Source: Pseudohongiella nitratireducens (GTDB taxonomy: Bacteria > Pseudomonadota > Gammaproteobacteria > Pseudomonadales > Pseudohongiellaceae). From it: 64,000 nt of DNA. The notes under the pieces are model-generated. The model made no database searches. It was not told the origin of the DNA and worked only from the letters and a program-made list of their open reading frames with translations. A program made the position numbers and the translations under genes. Shown here in pieces: positions 17,673 through 25,876 of this stretch. The DNA is taken from NCBI RefSeq assembly GCF_001642735.1, contig NZ_LWHM01000033.1, positions 186,001 to 250,000 on the forward strand, in the 5' to 3' direction. Every line of letters begins with the position of its first letter. Within the stretch, counting starts at the first letter, position 1.

Positions 17673-18935
17673 TTGTTTTGGGTGATCTGCATATTATTGC
17701 TCGTTCTGGCATTTGCCTTCATCGCTGTACCTGTGCTGCGCCAACGCGTTATTTCGCTGAATGACAGACAGCAGCGGGCGGCAGCCAACCTTGCTATTTA
17801 TCAGGAACGGCTGGAAGAGTTGCACACTGATTTGCGTGAGAACCTGATTGACCAGGCACAGTTCACAGCATTAAAAGCTGAGCTGTCACGCTCTTTGCTG
17901 ACAGACGTGGAAGATCAGGATCTGCGTGTTGATCCGGCTGTTGCTGAGCCAGACAAGAAAGCTCTCTTTTCAGCGGCAAGGCTGATGCCTTTACTAGCCA
18001 GTGTGTTTTTACTGGCTGCCAGCTTCGTGCTCTACGATCTATGGGGGGCACAGAATGATCTCAAGCTGGCCGGAATCGTCGAAAGAACGGCTGAAGCCAG
18101 GGATAACCCACAAGCCATTGCCGATTTGATTTATGAAATTGGTGATGTGGTTGAAGACGATAGAGAAAATGCCTGGGCCTGGTATTTGATGGCGAGAAAT
18201 CTGGTGATGCTCGGGCAGATGCCGGAAGCCGCCAGTGCATTTGATCGTGCCGCGCAGTTAATGGAGAACCCACAAGATAAGGCTGCTGTCCTGGGGCAGT
18301 ACGCCCAGGCTCAGTATGTTGCATCTGGCCAGGAACTGACCGAGGAAGTGATGGGCATCATTACCCAGGCGCAGCGACTGAATCCGCGTGAAATGACAGT
18401 GCTGCAACTACTTGGTGCTGATGCCTATGTGAACCAGGACTATCAGTCAGCGCTGACCTATTGGCAGCAAGTGTTGACCATGATGCCTACTGGGCCTGAT
18501 TCGCAATTCATTCAACAAATGATGGCTGACGCTGAATCCAGGCTGGAGTCGCAAGGTGGTGCCGGTAGCGATGCAGTTGCTCCGCAAGTTGCGGTCAACC
18601 TTTCTGTTTCACAGGATATTACCGTTTCTGCCAGAACCCGGGTTTTTGTTTCCGCACAGCAAGCTGATGGCACTGCCGGACCACCACTGGCTGTGAAAGT
18701 GTTGCAGTTCTCAGACTTACCAACAGTTGTCACCTTAAGTGATGCTGATGCGGTTGGACCCTTCGCCTTGTCCTCAGCAGAGTCAGTGTCTATAGTGGCT
18801 ACTATATCCCTGAGTGGATCAGCCGACGTGGCACGTGGTGATTATCAGGGACGGAGCGGCATTATTCGTTTGCCAGATGACAGTGAAGAGCCTGTTAGCG
18901 TATCGTTGCAGATATCAGATGTCGTTCGCGAATAA
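17673..18935 (+). CDS. ccmI: Cytochrome c maturation TPR protein CcmI
   Basis: CcmI chaperones apocytochrome c to the CcmFH lyase. Two membrane helices (about 2-20 and 104-124) flank a coiled-coil loop, followed by TPR repeats (about 150-280) and a C-terminal beta-rich domain (residues 300-420). The start is TTG 17673, with AGAGGTGG a few bases upstream; no ATG is suitable near the first helix. Last gene of the ccm set; moaA follows after 33 bases. Confidence 0.9.
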   Translation: MFWVICILLLVLAFAFIAVPVLRQRVISLNDRQQRAAANLAIYQERLEELHTDLRENLIDQAQFTALKAELSRSLLTDVEDQDLRVDPAVAEPDKKALFSAARLMPLLASVFLLAASFVLYDLWGAQNDLKLAGIVERTAEARDNPQAIADLIYEIGDVVEDDRENAWAWYLMARNLVMLGQMPEAASAFDRAAQLMENPQDKAAVLGQYAQAQYVASGQELTEEVMGIITQAQRLNPREMTVLQLLGADAYVNQDYQSALTYWQQVLTMMPTGPDSQFIQQMMADAESRLESQGGAGSDAVAPQVAVNLSVSQDITVSARTRVFVSAQQADGTAGPPLAVKVLQFSDLPTVVTLSDADAVGPFALSSAESVSIVATISLSGSADVARGDYQGRSGIIRLPDDSEEPVSVSLQISDVVRE

Positions 18936-18968
18936 CCCATTTTGCAGGAAATATCAGGTTGTAACAGC

Positions 18969-20045
18969 ATGGTAGAGACAGCAGTATCAGACAAAGTCAA
19001 AAATAAACTGATCGACCGTTTTGGTCGTACGGTTGACTATGTCCGTCTCTCGGTGACTGACAGATGCGATTTTCGCTGTGTGTATTGCATGACGGAAGAT
19101 ATGGAGTTTTTGCCGCGTCGCCAGGTATTAACCCTGGAGGAGATCTATCGTGTAGCCCGTGCCTTTACCCGGTTGGGAGTGAAGAAATTGCGACTAACCG
19201 GTGGCGAACCCATGGTGCGAAGCAATGTTATGTCGCTCATTACAGCGTTAGGGAAGCTGCCTGGCCTGGAAGAGCTGTTGCTGACTACCAACGGTGCGCG
19301 TCTGGATAAACTCGCCGGCCCGTTGCGCGATGCAGGGGTTAACCGGATGAATATCTCCATCGATAGTCTTCAGGAAGACCGGTTTAAACGTATTACCCGT
19401 GTCGGCAACCTGCATAAAGTGTTGGCTGGCATCGATGAGGCACGTCGCTACGATTTTGATCGTATTCGTCTGAATACCGTTATTATGAAAGGGTATAACG
19501 ATGATGAAGTATTACCGCTGGCTGATTATGCGCTTAGCCGGGGTATCGATATTGCCTTTATTGAGGAAATGCCACTGGGGCAGGCCTCGGATCATGACCG
19601 GAACGAAACCGTATGCAGTAATGACTGGGTCAGGGAGAAACTGGAGGCGGAGTATACACTAACGCCATCAGTTTCACGTACCGCAGGGCCTTCAAAGTAT
19701 TATTCAGTTGCAGGCAGCCAAGGGCGGCTCGGTTTTATTTCACCTATGTCCCATAACTTCTGTGCTGACTGTAACCGTGTCAGGGTCACAGTGGAAGGCC
19801 GTTTGTTGCTCTGTCTGGGTAATGAGCACTCGATGGACTTACGGGAAGTGATACGTGATGGAAACGCCGAGCCAAGTCGTGATTTCGAAGGGCTTGAGAA
19901 TTGGGGTGATATTCCGGAAACCGAAGTGGACGAACGCTTGCGAGAGCACATTATTTCGGCAATGGACCTGAAACCAGAGCGCCATCACTTTTATGAACAG
20001 GATTATGAACAACCCGTTCGCTTGATGAACATGACAGGGGGTTAG
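18969..20045 (+). CDS. moaA: GTP 3',8-cyclase MoaA (molybdenum cofactor)
   Basis: MoaA is a radical-SAM enzyme of the first step of molybdopterin synthesis. The N-terminal cluster is C33-C37-C40 in DRCDFRCVYCM, the C-terminal cluster lies around NFCADCNRVRV and LLLCLGNE, and the protein ends in Gly-Gly, the C-terminal pair needed by MoaA. I chose ATG 18969; a TTG at 18942 lacks a ribosome site. 358 residues, normal. moaB follows after 7 bases, but moaC, moaD and moaE are not in this window. Confidence 0.95.
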   Translation: MVETAVSDKVKNKLIDRFGRTVDYVRLSVTDRCDFRCVYCMTEDMEFLPRRQVLTLEEIYRVARAFTRLGVKKLRLTGGEPMVRSNVMSLITALGKLPGLEELLLTTNGARLDKLAGPLRDAGVNRMNISIDSLQEDRFKRITRVGNLHKVLAGIDEARRYDFDRIRLNTVIMKGYNDDEVLPLADYALSRGIDIAFIEEMPLGQASDHDRNETVCSNDWVREKLEAEYTLTPSVSRTAGPSKYYSVAGSQGRLGFISPMSHNFCADCNRVRVTVEGRLLLCLGNEHSMDLREVIRDGNAEPSRDFEGLENWGDIPETEVDERLREHIISAMDLKPERHHFYEQDYEQPVRLMNMTGG

Positions 20046-20052
20046 ACGAGAC

Positions 20053-20547
20053 ATGCAGTCGTCTCTGAGTATTGCCGTAATAACCGTTTCTGATACCCGA
20101 ACTGAAGAAACTGATACCTCAGGAAAATATTTGCAGGAGCAGGTAACGCTTGCCGGACACAAACTCGTTTCCAGGCAAATTGTTAAAGACGATACCTACT
20201 TGTTGCGAGCGATAGTTGCCACACTGGTTGCTGATGAGTCGGTCAATGCCGTGTTGCTGACTGGTGGTACAGGGTTTACCAAGCGCGATAATACAGTAAA
20301 AGCGATTCAGCCCTTGTTTGATACACCAATCGAAGGGTTTGGCGAGCTGTTTCGCATGCTTTCCCATGCGGAAATAGGCAGCTCTTCCATGCAGTCCAGA
20401 GCGATTGCCGGCCTAAGTAACAATACCATTATTTTCTGCATGCCAGGTTCTACTGGCGCTTGTCGTACAGCGTGGGAAGGATTGATTGCTGAGCAGCTGA
20501 ATGCGGCTCATAAGCCATGTAATTTTGTGGAAAAGCTGGTTAGCTAG
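20053..20547 (+). CDS. moaB: Molybdenum cofactor protein MoaB
   Basis: MoaB/MogA-fold protein, thought to adenylate molybdopterin. Motifs seen are VSDTR near the start, LLTGGTGFTKRD, the acidic segment IEGFGELFRMLS and MPGSTGACR. 164 residues, typical of MoaB rather than the longer MoeA. Reads as an operon with moaA. The 500 bases after it have no plus-strand gene. Confidence 0.92.
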   Translation: MQSSLSIAVITVSDTRTEETDTSGKYLQEQVTLAGHKLVSRQIVKDDTYLLRAIVATLVADESVNAVLLTGGTGFTKRDNTVKAIQPLFDTPIEGFGELFRMLSHAEIGSSSMQSRAIAGLSNNTIIFCMPGSTGACRTAWEGLIAEQLNAAHKPCNFVEKLVS

Positions 20548-20571
20548 CCAGTGCTCTCTTCACTTTTTGCA

Positions 20572-20618
20572 GGACAAAAAGAAACCGGTCGTGGCAGGTG
20601 AGTCGCCATCGACCGGTT
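20572..20618 (-). terminator. Rho-independent terminator of the minus-strand small-gene unit
   Basis: A 9-bp stem (AACCGGTCG 20583-20591 with CGACCGGTT 20610-20618), extended by 4 more pairs after a bulged base. On the minus strand it is followed by TTTCTTTTT (complement of 20576-20584). On the plus strand no T-run follows, so it terminates minus-strand transcription only. This supports a real minus-strand transcript starting near 20941. Confidence 0.75.
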
Positions 20619-20653
20619 ATAAGTACCATCCAGCGGGTGTAAAACTTAAAGCT

Positions 20654-20686
20654 GCACGAATTAAGCGTATATCTGTTAATTCGTGC
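20654..20686 (-). repeat. Perfect 11-bp inverted repeat (hairpin) in the small-gene 3' region
   Basis: GCACGAATTAA (20654-20664) and TTAATTCGTGC (20676-20686) flank an 11-base loop; a G-T and a C-G pair can extend the stem to 13. Two further short hairpins lie between it and the small gene, at 20730-20741 (GCCAGTGCTGGC) and 20748-20760 (CCGGC/GCCGG). The minus-strand transcript would be highly structured after the small open reading frame. Confidence 0.65.
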
Positions 20687-20761
20687 GGGAATTAGTTACG
20701 CCAATTTCTGCACGTTTCCGAGAGTAACCGCCAGTGCTGGCAATAACCCGGCTGGGCCGGA

Positions 20762-20863
20762 TTAATTAGTTGCCAGTACTGTCAGCACAGGCACTGCGAT
20801 AGACGCAGTAACGATGGCTGCGGTTACAAGTGCGGCTCGTGCGCTGATAATCAGTTCGCTCAT
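20762..20863 (-). CDS. Small hydrophobic protein, 33 residues, function unknown
   Basis: ATG at 20863 with a strong ribosome site, AAGGAG, 8 bases upstream (20873-20878). The protein begins MSELIISARAALVTAA and ends VLTVLATN; residues about 10-31 are hydrophobic and could cross the membrane. It does not match a family I recognise. A -10-like TATACT lies 85 bases upstream of the start, and a minus-strand terminator lies about 150 bases downstream, so gene, promoter and terminator form a coherent unit of about 370 bases. It may be a small membrane protein, a toxin-like peptide, or the coding part of a dual-function RNA; the sequence does not decide. Confidence 0.55.
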   Translation of the reverse strand: MSELIISARAALVTAAIVTASIAVPVLTVLATN

Positions 20864-20947
20864 GAAAAACTCTCCTTAAAGGGCAAAAATCGATGTTGGT
20901 GTTACGATCCGTCGTTGCATTTAGCGTTGTGCGCCTAAGCAACGGTG

Positions 20948-20953
20948 AGTATA
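20948..20953 (-). promoter_or_regulatory. Candidate -10 element of the small-gene unit
   Basis: Minus strand TATACT (complement of 20948-20953). No good -35 hexamer is present; instead a GTAACAC heptamer occupies the spacer (20954-20960) and a second one the -35 region (20975-20981). This fits a promoter controlled by a bound regulator. Confidence 0.4.
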
Positions 20954-21046
20954 GTAACACAACTGCGAAATAAAGTAACACCTTTTGGTAAAAAAAGTGT
21001 AAATAACGATGATCGGTAACAAAATAGCGTTGAGTTGAGGTAACAC
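20954..21046. repeat. Repeated GTAACAC motifs between the small gene and xthA
   Basis: GTAACAC occurs at 20954-20960, 20975-20981 and 21040-21046, with GTAACAA at 21016-21022 and an inverted copy, GTGTTAC, at 20899-20905. Starts are 21, 41 and 24 bases apart, close to whole helical turns for the first two intervals. The last copy ends one base before the xthA start codon. They could be binding sites for one regulator of both divergent genes. Confidence 0.45.
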
Positions 21047-21047
21047 A

Positions 21048-21854
21048 TTGTCGGTAAGGATAATTACATTTAACTGTAATGGAGTGAGATCTTCGGCGAA
21101 AAAAGGCCTTTATGATTGGATAAGTCAGCAAAATGCAGACTTTGTTTGCCTTCAGGAGATAAAAGCACAACCCGAGCAATTACTGGACTCGGTGTACCAT
21201 CCAGACGGTTTTGAGTGTTACCTGCATGCTGGAGAGCGAAAAGGTTACTCTGGTACCGCCATTTACAGCCGGGTAACGGCGGATAACTGCCAAAAAGGTT
21301 ACGACGAGGAGGTGTCATATTCAGAGGGACGCTATTTGCGGCTGGATATTGCTAACTTGACCATCATTTGTTTGTATCTGCCCTCAGGTCGTAGCAGCGA
21401 GGACAGACAAGCGATCAAGATGTCCAGTTTGCAGAGCCTGTACGGTGAATTGCAGGCGCTGAAGCAAACAGGGCGCCAACTGGTTGTTTGTGGTGACTGG
21501 AATATGTGTCACCGACGGGATGACCTGAAAAACTGGCAGGCCAACCAACGTAAACCTGGATTTCTTGAGGAGGAGCGGGCCTGGCTGGACCGTTTGACTG
21601 CTGAGTTGGGGATGGTGGATGCCTTCAGGGACCTGACTCAGGGGGCGGGGCATTATACCTGGTGGTCACAGCGCAGCCGGGCAAAAGAGACAAATGCCGG
21701 ATGGCGGCTTGATTACCACATGATCAATCCGGGATTACGCCATCGCATCAAACGCGTTACCATTTACCGTGAGTTGAATTTTTCTGACCATGTGCCGGTT
21801 CTGCTTGAGCTGGATGGGGATTTGGATGAACTCAGCCATCAGTCGGGATGGTAG
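21048..21854 (+). CDS. xthA: Exodeoxyribonuclease III family AP endonuclease
   Basis: Base-excision repair nuclease of the ExoIII/APE type. Residues seen: FNCNGVRS near the start, the metal-binding Glu in VCLQEIKA (E37), SGTAIYSR, the catalytic GDWNM, DYHMINP and the C-terminal SDHVPV with the active-site Asp-His pair. 268 residues is normal. The start is TTG 21048, with TGAGG 7 bases upstream; there is no ATG before the first conserved strand. The promoter region carries the GTAACAC repeats. Confidence 0.93.
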   Translation: MSVRIITFNCNGVRSSAKKGLYDWISQQNADFVCLQEIKAQPEQLLDSVYHPDGFECYLHAGERKGYSGTAIYSRVTADNCQKGYDEEVSYSEGRYLRLDIANLTIICLYLPSGRSSEDRQAIKMSSLQSLYGELQALKQTGRQLVVCGDWNMCHRRDDLKNWQANQRKPGFLEEERAWLDRLTAELGMVDAFRDLTQGAGHYTWWSQRSRAKETNAGWRLDYHMINPGLRHRIKRVTIYRELNFSDHVPVLLELDGDLDELSHQSGW

Positions 21855-21938
21855 TCTGGGTGATGTTTACGTGAATAACACAGTGTCCTTACTAACGCAG
21901 TGTGTTAACAAGGTTCAGATAGTCGGGAGTAATAATTG

Positions 21939-22541
21939 ATGAGTAAACGTTTGTTGTGCTGGTGTACGGGGTTACTGGCAGCATTGTTGTTTGGTTTTTC
22001 GAGTGTGGCCCAGGCACAGCTTTCGGCTGTTATTGCAACCAATAAGGGTGATATAGAACTTCGGCTTCGGCCTGATGCAGCACCCACCTCGGTGGCGAAT
22101 TTTGTGAACCTGGCTGAGCGGGGGTTTTATGATGGTTTGTTGTTTCATCGAGTCGAGCCGCGTTTTATGATTCAGGGGGGGGACCCGGAGGGAACAGGCC
22201 GGGGTGGTCCGGGTTATCGGTTCGCCGGTGAAAACAACCTGCGTCATAACCGGCCGGGGATTTTATCAATGGCAAATGCCGGACCGGGAACAGAAGGCAG
22301 TCAGTTTTTCATTACACACGTGCCTACACCTCACCTGGATGGTTTGCATTCCGTTTTTGGTGTAGTAACCCGTGGTATGGATGTTGTCAATGCAATACGC
22401 AGAGGTGACCAGATTGAATCGATTGAGATTCGAGGAGATTACTCGGGCGTCTTGCAACAAAAAGCAGATATTCTGGCGGAATGGAATGGTATTCTGGATG
22501 AACAGTTTCCTGCATTGAAACCAGCACCGACCTGGGATTAA
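21939..22541 (+). CDS. Periplasmic peptidyl-prolyl cis-trans isomerase (cyclophilin)
   Basis: Cyclophilins speed proline isomerisation during folding. A signal peptide (residues 1-26, likely cut after AQA) directs it to the periplasm. The catalytic core [19 protein letters not shown] and the downstream [13 protein letters not shown] are intact, so the enzyme should be active. 200 residues, PpiA-like. I chose ATG 21939 (GGGAG 9 bases upstream). A second cyclophilin gene lies at 45793-46368. Confidence 0.92.
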   Translation: MSKRLLCWCTGLLAALLFGFSSVAQAQLSAVIATNKGDIELRLRPDAAPTSVANFVNLAERGFYDGLLFHRVEPRFMIQGGDPEGTGRGGPGYRFAGENNLRHNRPGILSMANAGPGTEGSQFFITHVPTPHLDGLHSVFGVVTRGMDVVNAIRRGDQIESIEIRGDYSGVLQQKADILAEWNGILDEQFPALKPAPTWD

Positions 22542-22559
22542 GATCAGCTCCTGCGCAGT

Positions 22560-22590
22560 ACCGGGTTCGCTCGCAATGATTGAACCCGGT
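22560..22590. terminator. Hairpin between convergent cyclophilin and yciI genes
   Basis: ACCGGGTTC (22560-22568) and GAACCCGGT (22582-22590) form a perfect 9-bp stem with a 13-base loop. Neither strand has a clear T-run after it. Its position between two convergent genes suggests a role in ending or stabilising both transcripts. Confidence 0.45.
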
Positions 22591-22606
22591 TGCCGACTCT
22601 GGTCTG

Positions 22607-22906
22607 TTACGGTAACACTTTTTTAAAAGGCTTAACGGTGACTGAAGCATAGACGCCAGCGCTCTGGTAAGGATCTCCGGCTGCCCAGGCTTCTGCTTCG
22701 CTCAATGAATCAAATTCAGCGATGATCAAACTGCCTGTGAATCCCGCATCACCCGGGTCTTCACTGTCCTGTGCAGGGTGGGGGCCGGCAATGACCAGGC
22801 GGCCTGCATCAGCCAGTGCCTGTACACGCTTCAAGTGATCGGGTCGCACCGGTAGTCGTAAAGGCAGGCTGTTTGGAACATCTTCGCTAATAATGGCGTA
22901 AAGCAT
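22607..22906 (-). CDS. yciI: YciI family protein
   Basis: A 99-residue ferredoxin-like alpha-beta barrel protein. The family pattern is present: [13 protein letters not shown] at the start, [11 protein letters not shown], a His in IAGPHPA, and [22 protein letters not shown]. Function of the family is uncertain. It is divergent from yciO (135 bases between starts), which may share regulation. Confidence 0.88.
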   Translation of the reverse strand: MLYAIISEDVPNSLPLRLPVRPDHLKRVQALADAGRLVIAGPHPAQDSEDPGDAGFTGSLIIAEFDSLSEAEAWAAGDPYQSAGVYASVTVKPFKKVLP

Positions 22907-23041
22907 AGTGTTTTCCGTTTTTGATTGTGTTTTAGTTTAATGTTTTTGAAAGCCGCTTGAGTGCAGGCAAGCATATATATTGGCAGTTTTAATCAGGCAC
23001 GAACAGGCCTGGCAGTTTCACGCATAACAGGATTTTGGTAT

Positions 23042-23677
23042 ATGGCAAAACGCTCCGCCCAAATATTAAAGATACATCCGGTAGACCCGGAGCCGCGATT
23101 GATTCGCCAGGCCGCTCAGCAACTAATGGCTGGTGATGTCATTGTTTATCCGACTGATTCAACGTATGCATTGGCCTGTCATATTGGTGACAAGGCTGCT
23201 CTGGAGAAAATCCGCCGGATTCGCCAACTGGCTGACAAGCATAATTTTACCCTGATGTGCCGTGATTTGTCGGAATTGGCGACCTATGCCCGGGTGAGTA
23301 ATACAGCGTACCGATTGCTGAAAGCTTTTACGCCGGGACCCTATACCTTTTTACTGTCAGCAACTGCTGAGGTGCCGCGCCGGTTAATGCACCCCAAGCG
23401 AAAGACCATTGGTCTGCGTGTACCGGATCATCCAGTCACACAGGCTTTACTGGAAGCTGTTGGCGAACCTTTTATGAGTACCAGTTTGATACTTCCCGGG
23501 GATGATTTGCCATTATCAGAGGTTTTTGAAATTGAAGAGCAACTTGGTAATCAGGTTGATCTCATCATCGAAAGTGGTGCCTGCGGTGTAGAGCCGACCA
23601 CGGTTGTTGACCTGGTGGATGGCGTACCAGATATCGTCAGGGTCGGTTTAGGTGACCCGAGTCCCTTTGAGGCCTGA
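23042..23677 (+). CDS. yciO: YciO, Sua5/YrdC-related protein
   Basis: Sua5/YciO/YrdC proteins make threonylcarbamoyl-adenylate for tRNA t6A; the YciO branch is related but its role is less certain. Motifs: VYPTDSTYALACHIGDK, the substrate-loop segment HNFTLMCRDL, KAFTPGPYTFLL and the Arg/Lys set PKRKTIGLRVPDH. I chose ATG 23042 (MAKRSAQILK) because the open frame upstream to 22961 is not family-like. 211 residues. Confidence 0.88.
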   Translation: MAKRSAQILKIHPVDPEPRLIRQAAQQLMAGDVIVYPTDSTYALACHIGDKAALEKIRRIRQLADKHNFTLMCRDLSELATYARVSNTAYRLLKAFTPGPYTFLLSATAEVPRRLMHPKRKTIGLRVPDHPVTQALLEAVGEPFMSTSLILPGDDLPLSEVFEIEEQLGNQVDLIIESGACGVEPTTVVDLVDGVPDIVRVGLGDPSPFEA

Positions 23678-23823
23678 GCGTCGTAAAGCCCGGCGCGAAT
23701 GAGCGTGAATTGAGCGGTGCGGTAGTCGCAAAAATCGTGCGATAATGGTTTTTTAAATAACAGTTAACGCGCAATCGCTGGTTTGCGCTATAGCGTTATC
23801 GTTTCACAGGACAGGAGTTCACT

Positions 23824-25038
23824 TTGTCAACCTCGGAGTCACAGAAACGTGTACTGTCAGGCATGAGGCCAACAGGACGTTTGCATTTAGGCCATTACCA
23901 TGGCGTATTGAAGAACTGGGTAAAACTGCAACATGAATACGAATGCTTTTTCTTTGTTGCTGACTGGCATGCCCTGACCACAGATTATGCGTCTCCAGGC
24001 CAACTGGAAGACAATGTCATCAATATGGTGATTGATTGGCTGGCTGCCGGTGTTAACCCCGGTTCTGCTGCCATGTTTGTGCAGTCGCGGGTACCTGAAC
24101 ATGCTGAGCTGCATTTGTTGCTCTCAATGATGACACCGCTGGGCTGGTTGGAGCGCGTACCTACGTATAAAGATCAGCAGGAAAAACTCAAAGACAGAGA
24201 CCTTGAGACTTATGGTTTTCTGGGCTATCCGTTGCTGCAAAGTGCCGATATTCTGATTTATCGGGCCGGTCATGTCCCTGTTGGCGCGGATCAGGTTGCC
24301 CACGTTGAGCTGACCCGGGAAGTGGCCCGTCGTTTTAATCACCTTTACGGTAAAGAGCCTGGTTTTGAAGAAAATGCAGAAGCGGCTGCCAAGAAAATGG
24401 GCAAGAAGGCGGCGCGACTGTACAACAACCTTCGCAATGCCTATCAGGAAAAGGGTGATGCAGATGCGCTGGAGCGTGCACAGGCGTTGATCATGGAGCA
24501 GCAGAATATCTCCCTGGGTGACCGGGAAAGGCTGTTAGGTTACCTGGAAGGCGGCGGTAAAATGATCCTGTCAGAACCACAGGCGCTGTTAACGCCAGCT
24601 TCACGTATGCCCGGGCTGGACGGCCAGAAAATGTCCAAGTCTTACGGTAATACCATCCCGTTGCGCGAAGACCTGGATCAGGTTGCCAAAAAGATCAATA
24701 CCATGCCCACTGATCCGGCTCGAGTCAGGTTAAGTGACCCGGGTGATCCGGACAAATGTCCCGTCTGGCAGCTTCATGAAGTGTATTCGGATGAAGATAC
24801 CAGAAGCTGGGTGCAACAAGGTTGTCGCAATGCCAGTATTGGCTGTCTGGCCTGTAAAAAGCCGGTTATTGATGCTGTCATTGCTGAACTCGAGCCTATT
24901 CAGGAGAGAGCGGCCCAGTATGAGAAGGAGCCTGATGTGGTTCGTGCTATTCTGGCCGAAGGTGCTGAACAGGCGCGGGAGACAGCACGTGATACCTTGC
25001 GTGATGTCAGGGAAGCCATGGGTTTGGGATATCGATAA
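23824..25038 (+). CDS. trpS: Tryptophan-tRNA ligase
   Basis: Class I synthetase charging tRNA-Trp. HIGH-type motif HLGHYHG and KMSKS motif QKMSKSYGN are present. At 404 residues it is longer than the 334-residue Escherichia coli enzyme: an insertion lies between the Rossmann half and the KMSKS loop (about 165-240), and there is a C-terminal GCLACKK motif, as in the longer Pseudomonas type. Start TTG 23824 with GGACAGGAG upstream. Its stop overlaps the scpA start by one base. Confidence 0.95.
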   Translation: MSTSESQKRVLSGMRPTGRLHLGHYHGVLKNWVKLQHEYECFFFVADWHALTTDYASPGQLEDNVINMVIDWLAAGVNPGSAAMFVQSRVPEHAELHLLLSMMTPLGWLERVPTYKDQQEKLKDRDLETYGFLGYPLLQSADILIYRAGHVPVGADQVAHVELTREVARRFNHLYGKEPGFEENAEAAAKKMGKKAARLYNNLRNAYQEKGDADALERAQALIMEQQNISLGDRERLLGYLEGGGKMILSEPQALLTPASRMPGLDGQKMSKSYGNTIPLREDLDQVAKKINTMPTDPARVRLSDPGDPDKCPVWQLHEVYSDEDTRSWVQQGCRNASIGCLACKKPVIDAVIAELEPIQERAAQYEKEPDVVRAILAEGAEQARETARDTLRDVREAMGLGYR

Positions 25039-25862
25039 TGCAGGTGCAAGATCCGCAGGGTACAGAACAGAGCGAAGAGCATTCTCAGCATGAAATGCCG
25101 TTTGCTTATGTTGCGGGTCAGGCTGTCACTCAACTTCCCAATGACCTTTATATACCACCGGATGCGCTGGAAGTGTTTCTGGAGGCATTTGAAGGACCGC
25201 TGGATCTGCTGTTATATCTGATCAAGCGTCAGAATATAGATATTCTGGATATTGATGTCTCCATGATTACTGAGCAGTACATGGCATACGTTGAGTTGAT
25301 GGAAGCACATCAGTTTGAACTGGCGGCGGAGTATCTGGTAATGGCAGCCATGCTGGCAGAGATCAAGTCAAGAATGTTGCTGCCGCGCACCAAAGACGAA
25401 GAAGAAGACGAAGAGGATCCGCGAGCCAAGCTGATTCGTCGTTTGCAGGAATACGAGCGTTACAAGAAAGCAGCAGAAGATCTTGATGAGCTGCCTCGTG
25501 TTGAGCGCGACATTCATATAGCAGGTATCCAGCAACCACAATTTGATCGTCAGACACCAGATCCGGTTGTGGAATTACAGGAAATACTGGCGGCCCTGGC
25601 TGGAGCATTGCGTCGGGCAGACATGTTTGAAAGCCATCAGGTGCAAAGAGAAACATTGTCAACGCGAGAAAAGATGGGTGAAATACTGGTGCGCTTATCG
25701 AGTGAGCGCTTTGTGCCACTGGTTTCACTATTGATGAAAGAGGAGGGGCGACTCGGCGTGGTTGTGACCTTCCTGGCCGTGATGGAGTTGATCAAGGACT
25801 CATTGGTTGAGATTGTCCAACATGAGCCATTTGCCCCTATCCACATCAAAGCCAAGAGTTAG
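25038..25862 (+). CDS. scpA: Segregation and condensation protein ScpA
   Basis: ScpA is the kleisin subunit of the SMC-ScpAB condensin. Motifs: FEGPLDLLLYLIKRQNIDI in the SMC head-binding part, LAAEYLVMAAMLAEIKSRMLLP, and a winged-helix C-terminus (VTFLAVMELIKDSLVEIVQ). 274 residues. ATG overlaps the trpS stop. scpB follows 14 bases later. A matching smc gene is not in the window. Confidence 0.94.
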   Translation: MQVQDPQGTEQSEEHSQHEMPFAYVAGQAVTQLPNDLYIPPDALEVFLEAFEGPLDLLLYLIKRQNIDILDIDVSMITEQYMAYVELMEAHQFELAAEYLVMAAMLAEIKSRMLLPRTKDEEEDEEDPRAKLIRRLQEYERYKKAAEDLDELPRVERDIHIAGIQQPQFDRQTPDPVVELQEILAALAGALRRADMFESHQVQRETLSTREKMGEILVRLSSERFVPLVSLLMKEEGRLGVVVTFLAVMELIKDSLVEIVQHEPFAPIHIKAKS

Positions 25863-25876
25863 AGTCAGGAAACATA

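Noticed and set aside
20766-21179. Longer minus-strand frame (137 codons) overlapping the small gene and xthA
   Set aside because: It overlaps the xthA coding start, has no ribosome site, and its protein is rich in Cys, Arg and Thr unlike its neighbours; the 33-codon frame in another phase has the strong AAGGAG.
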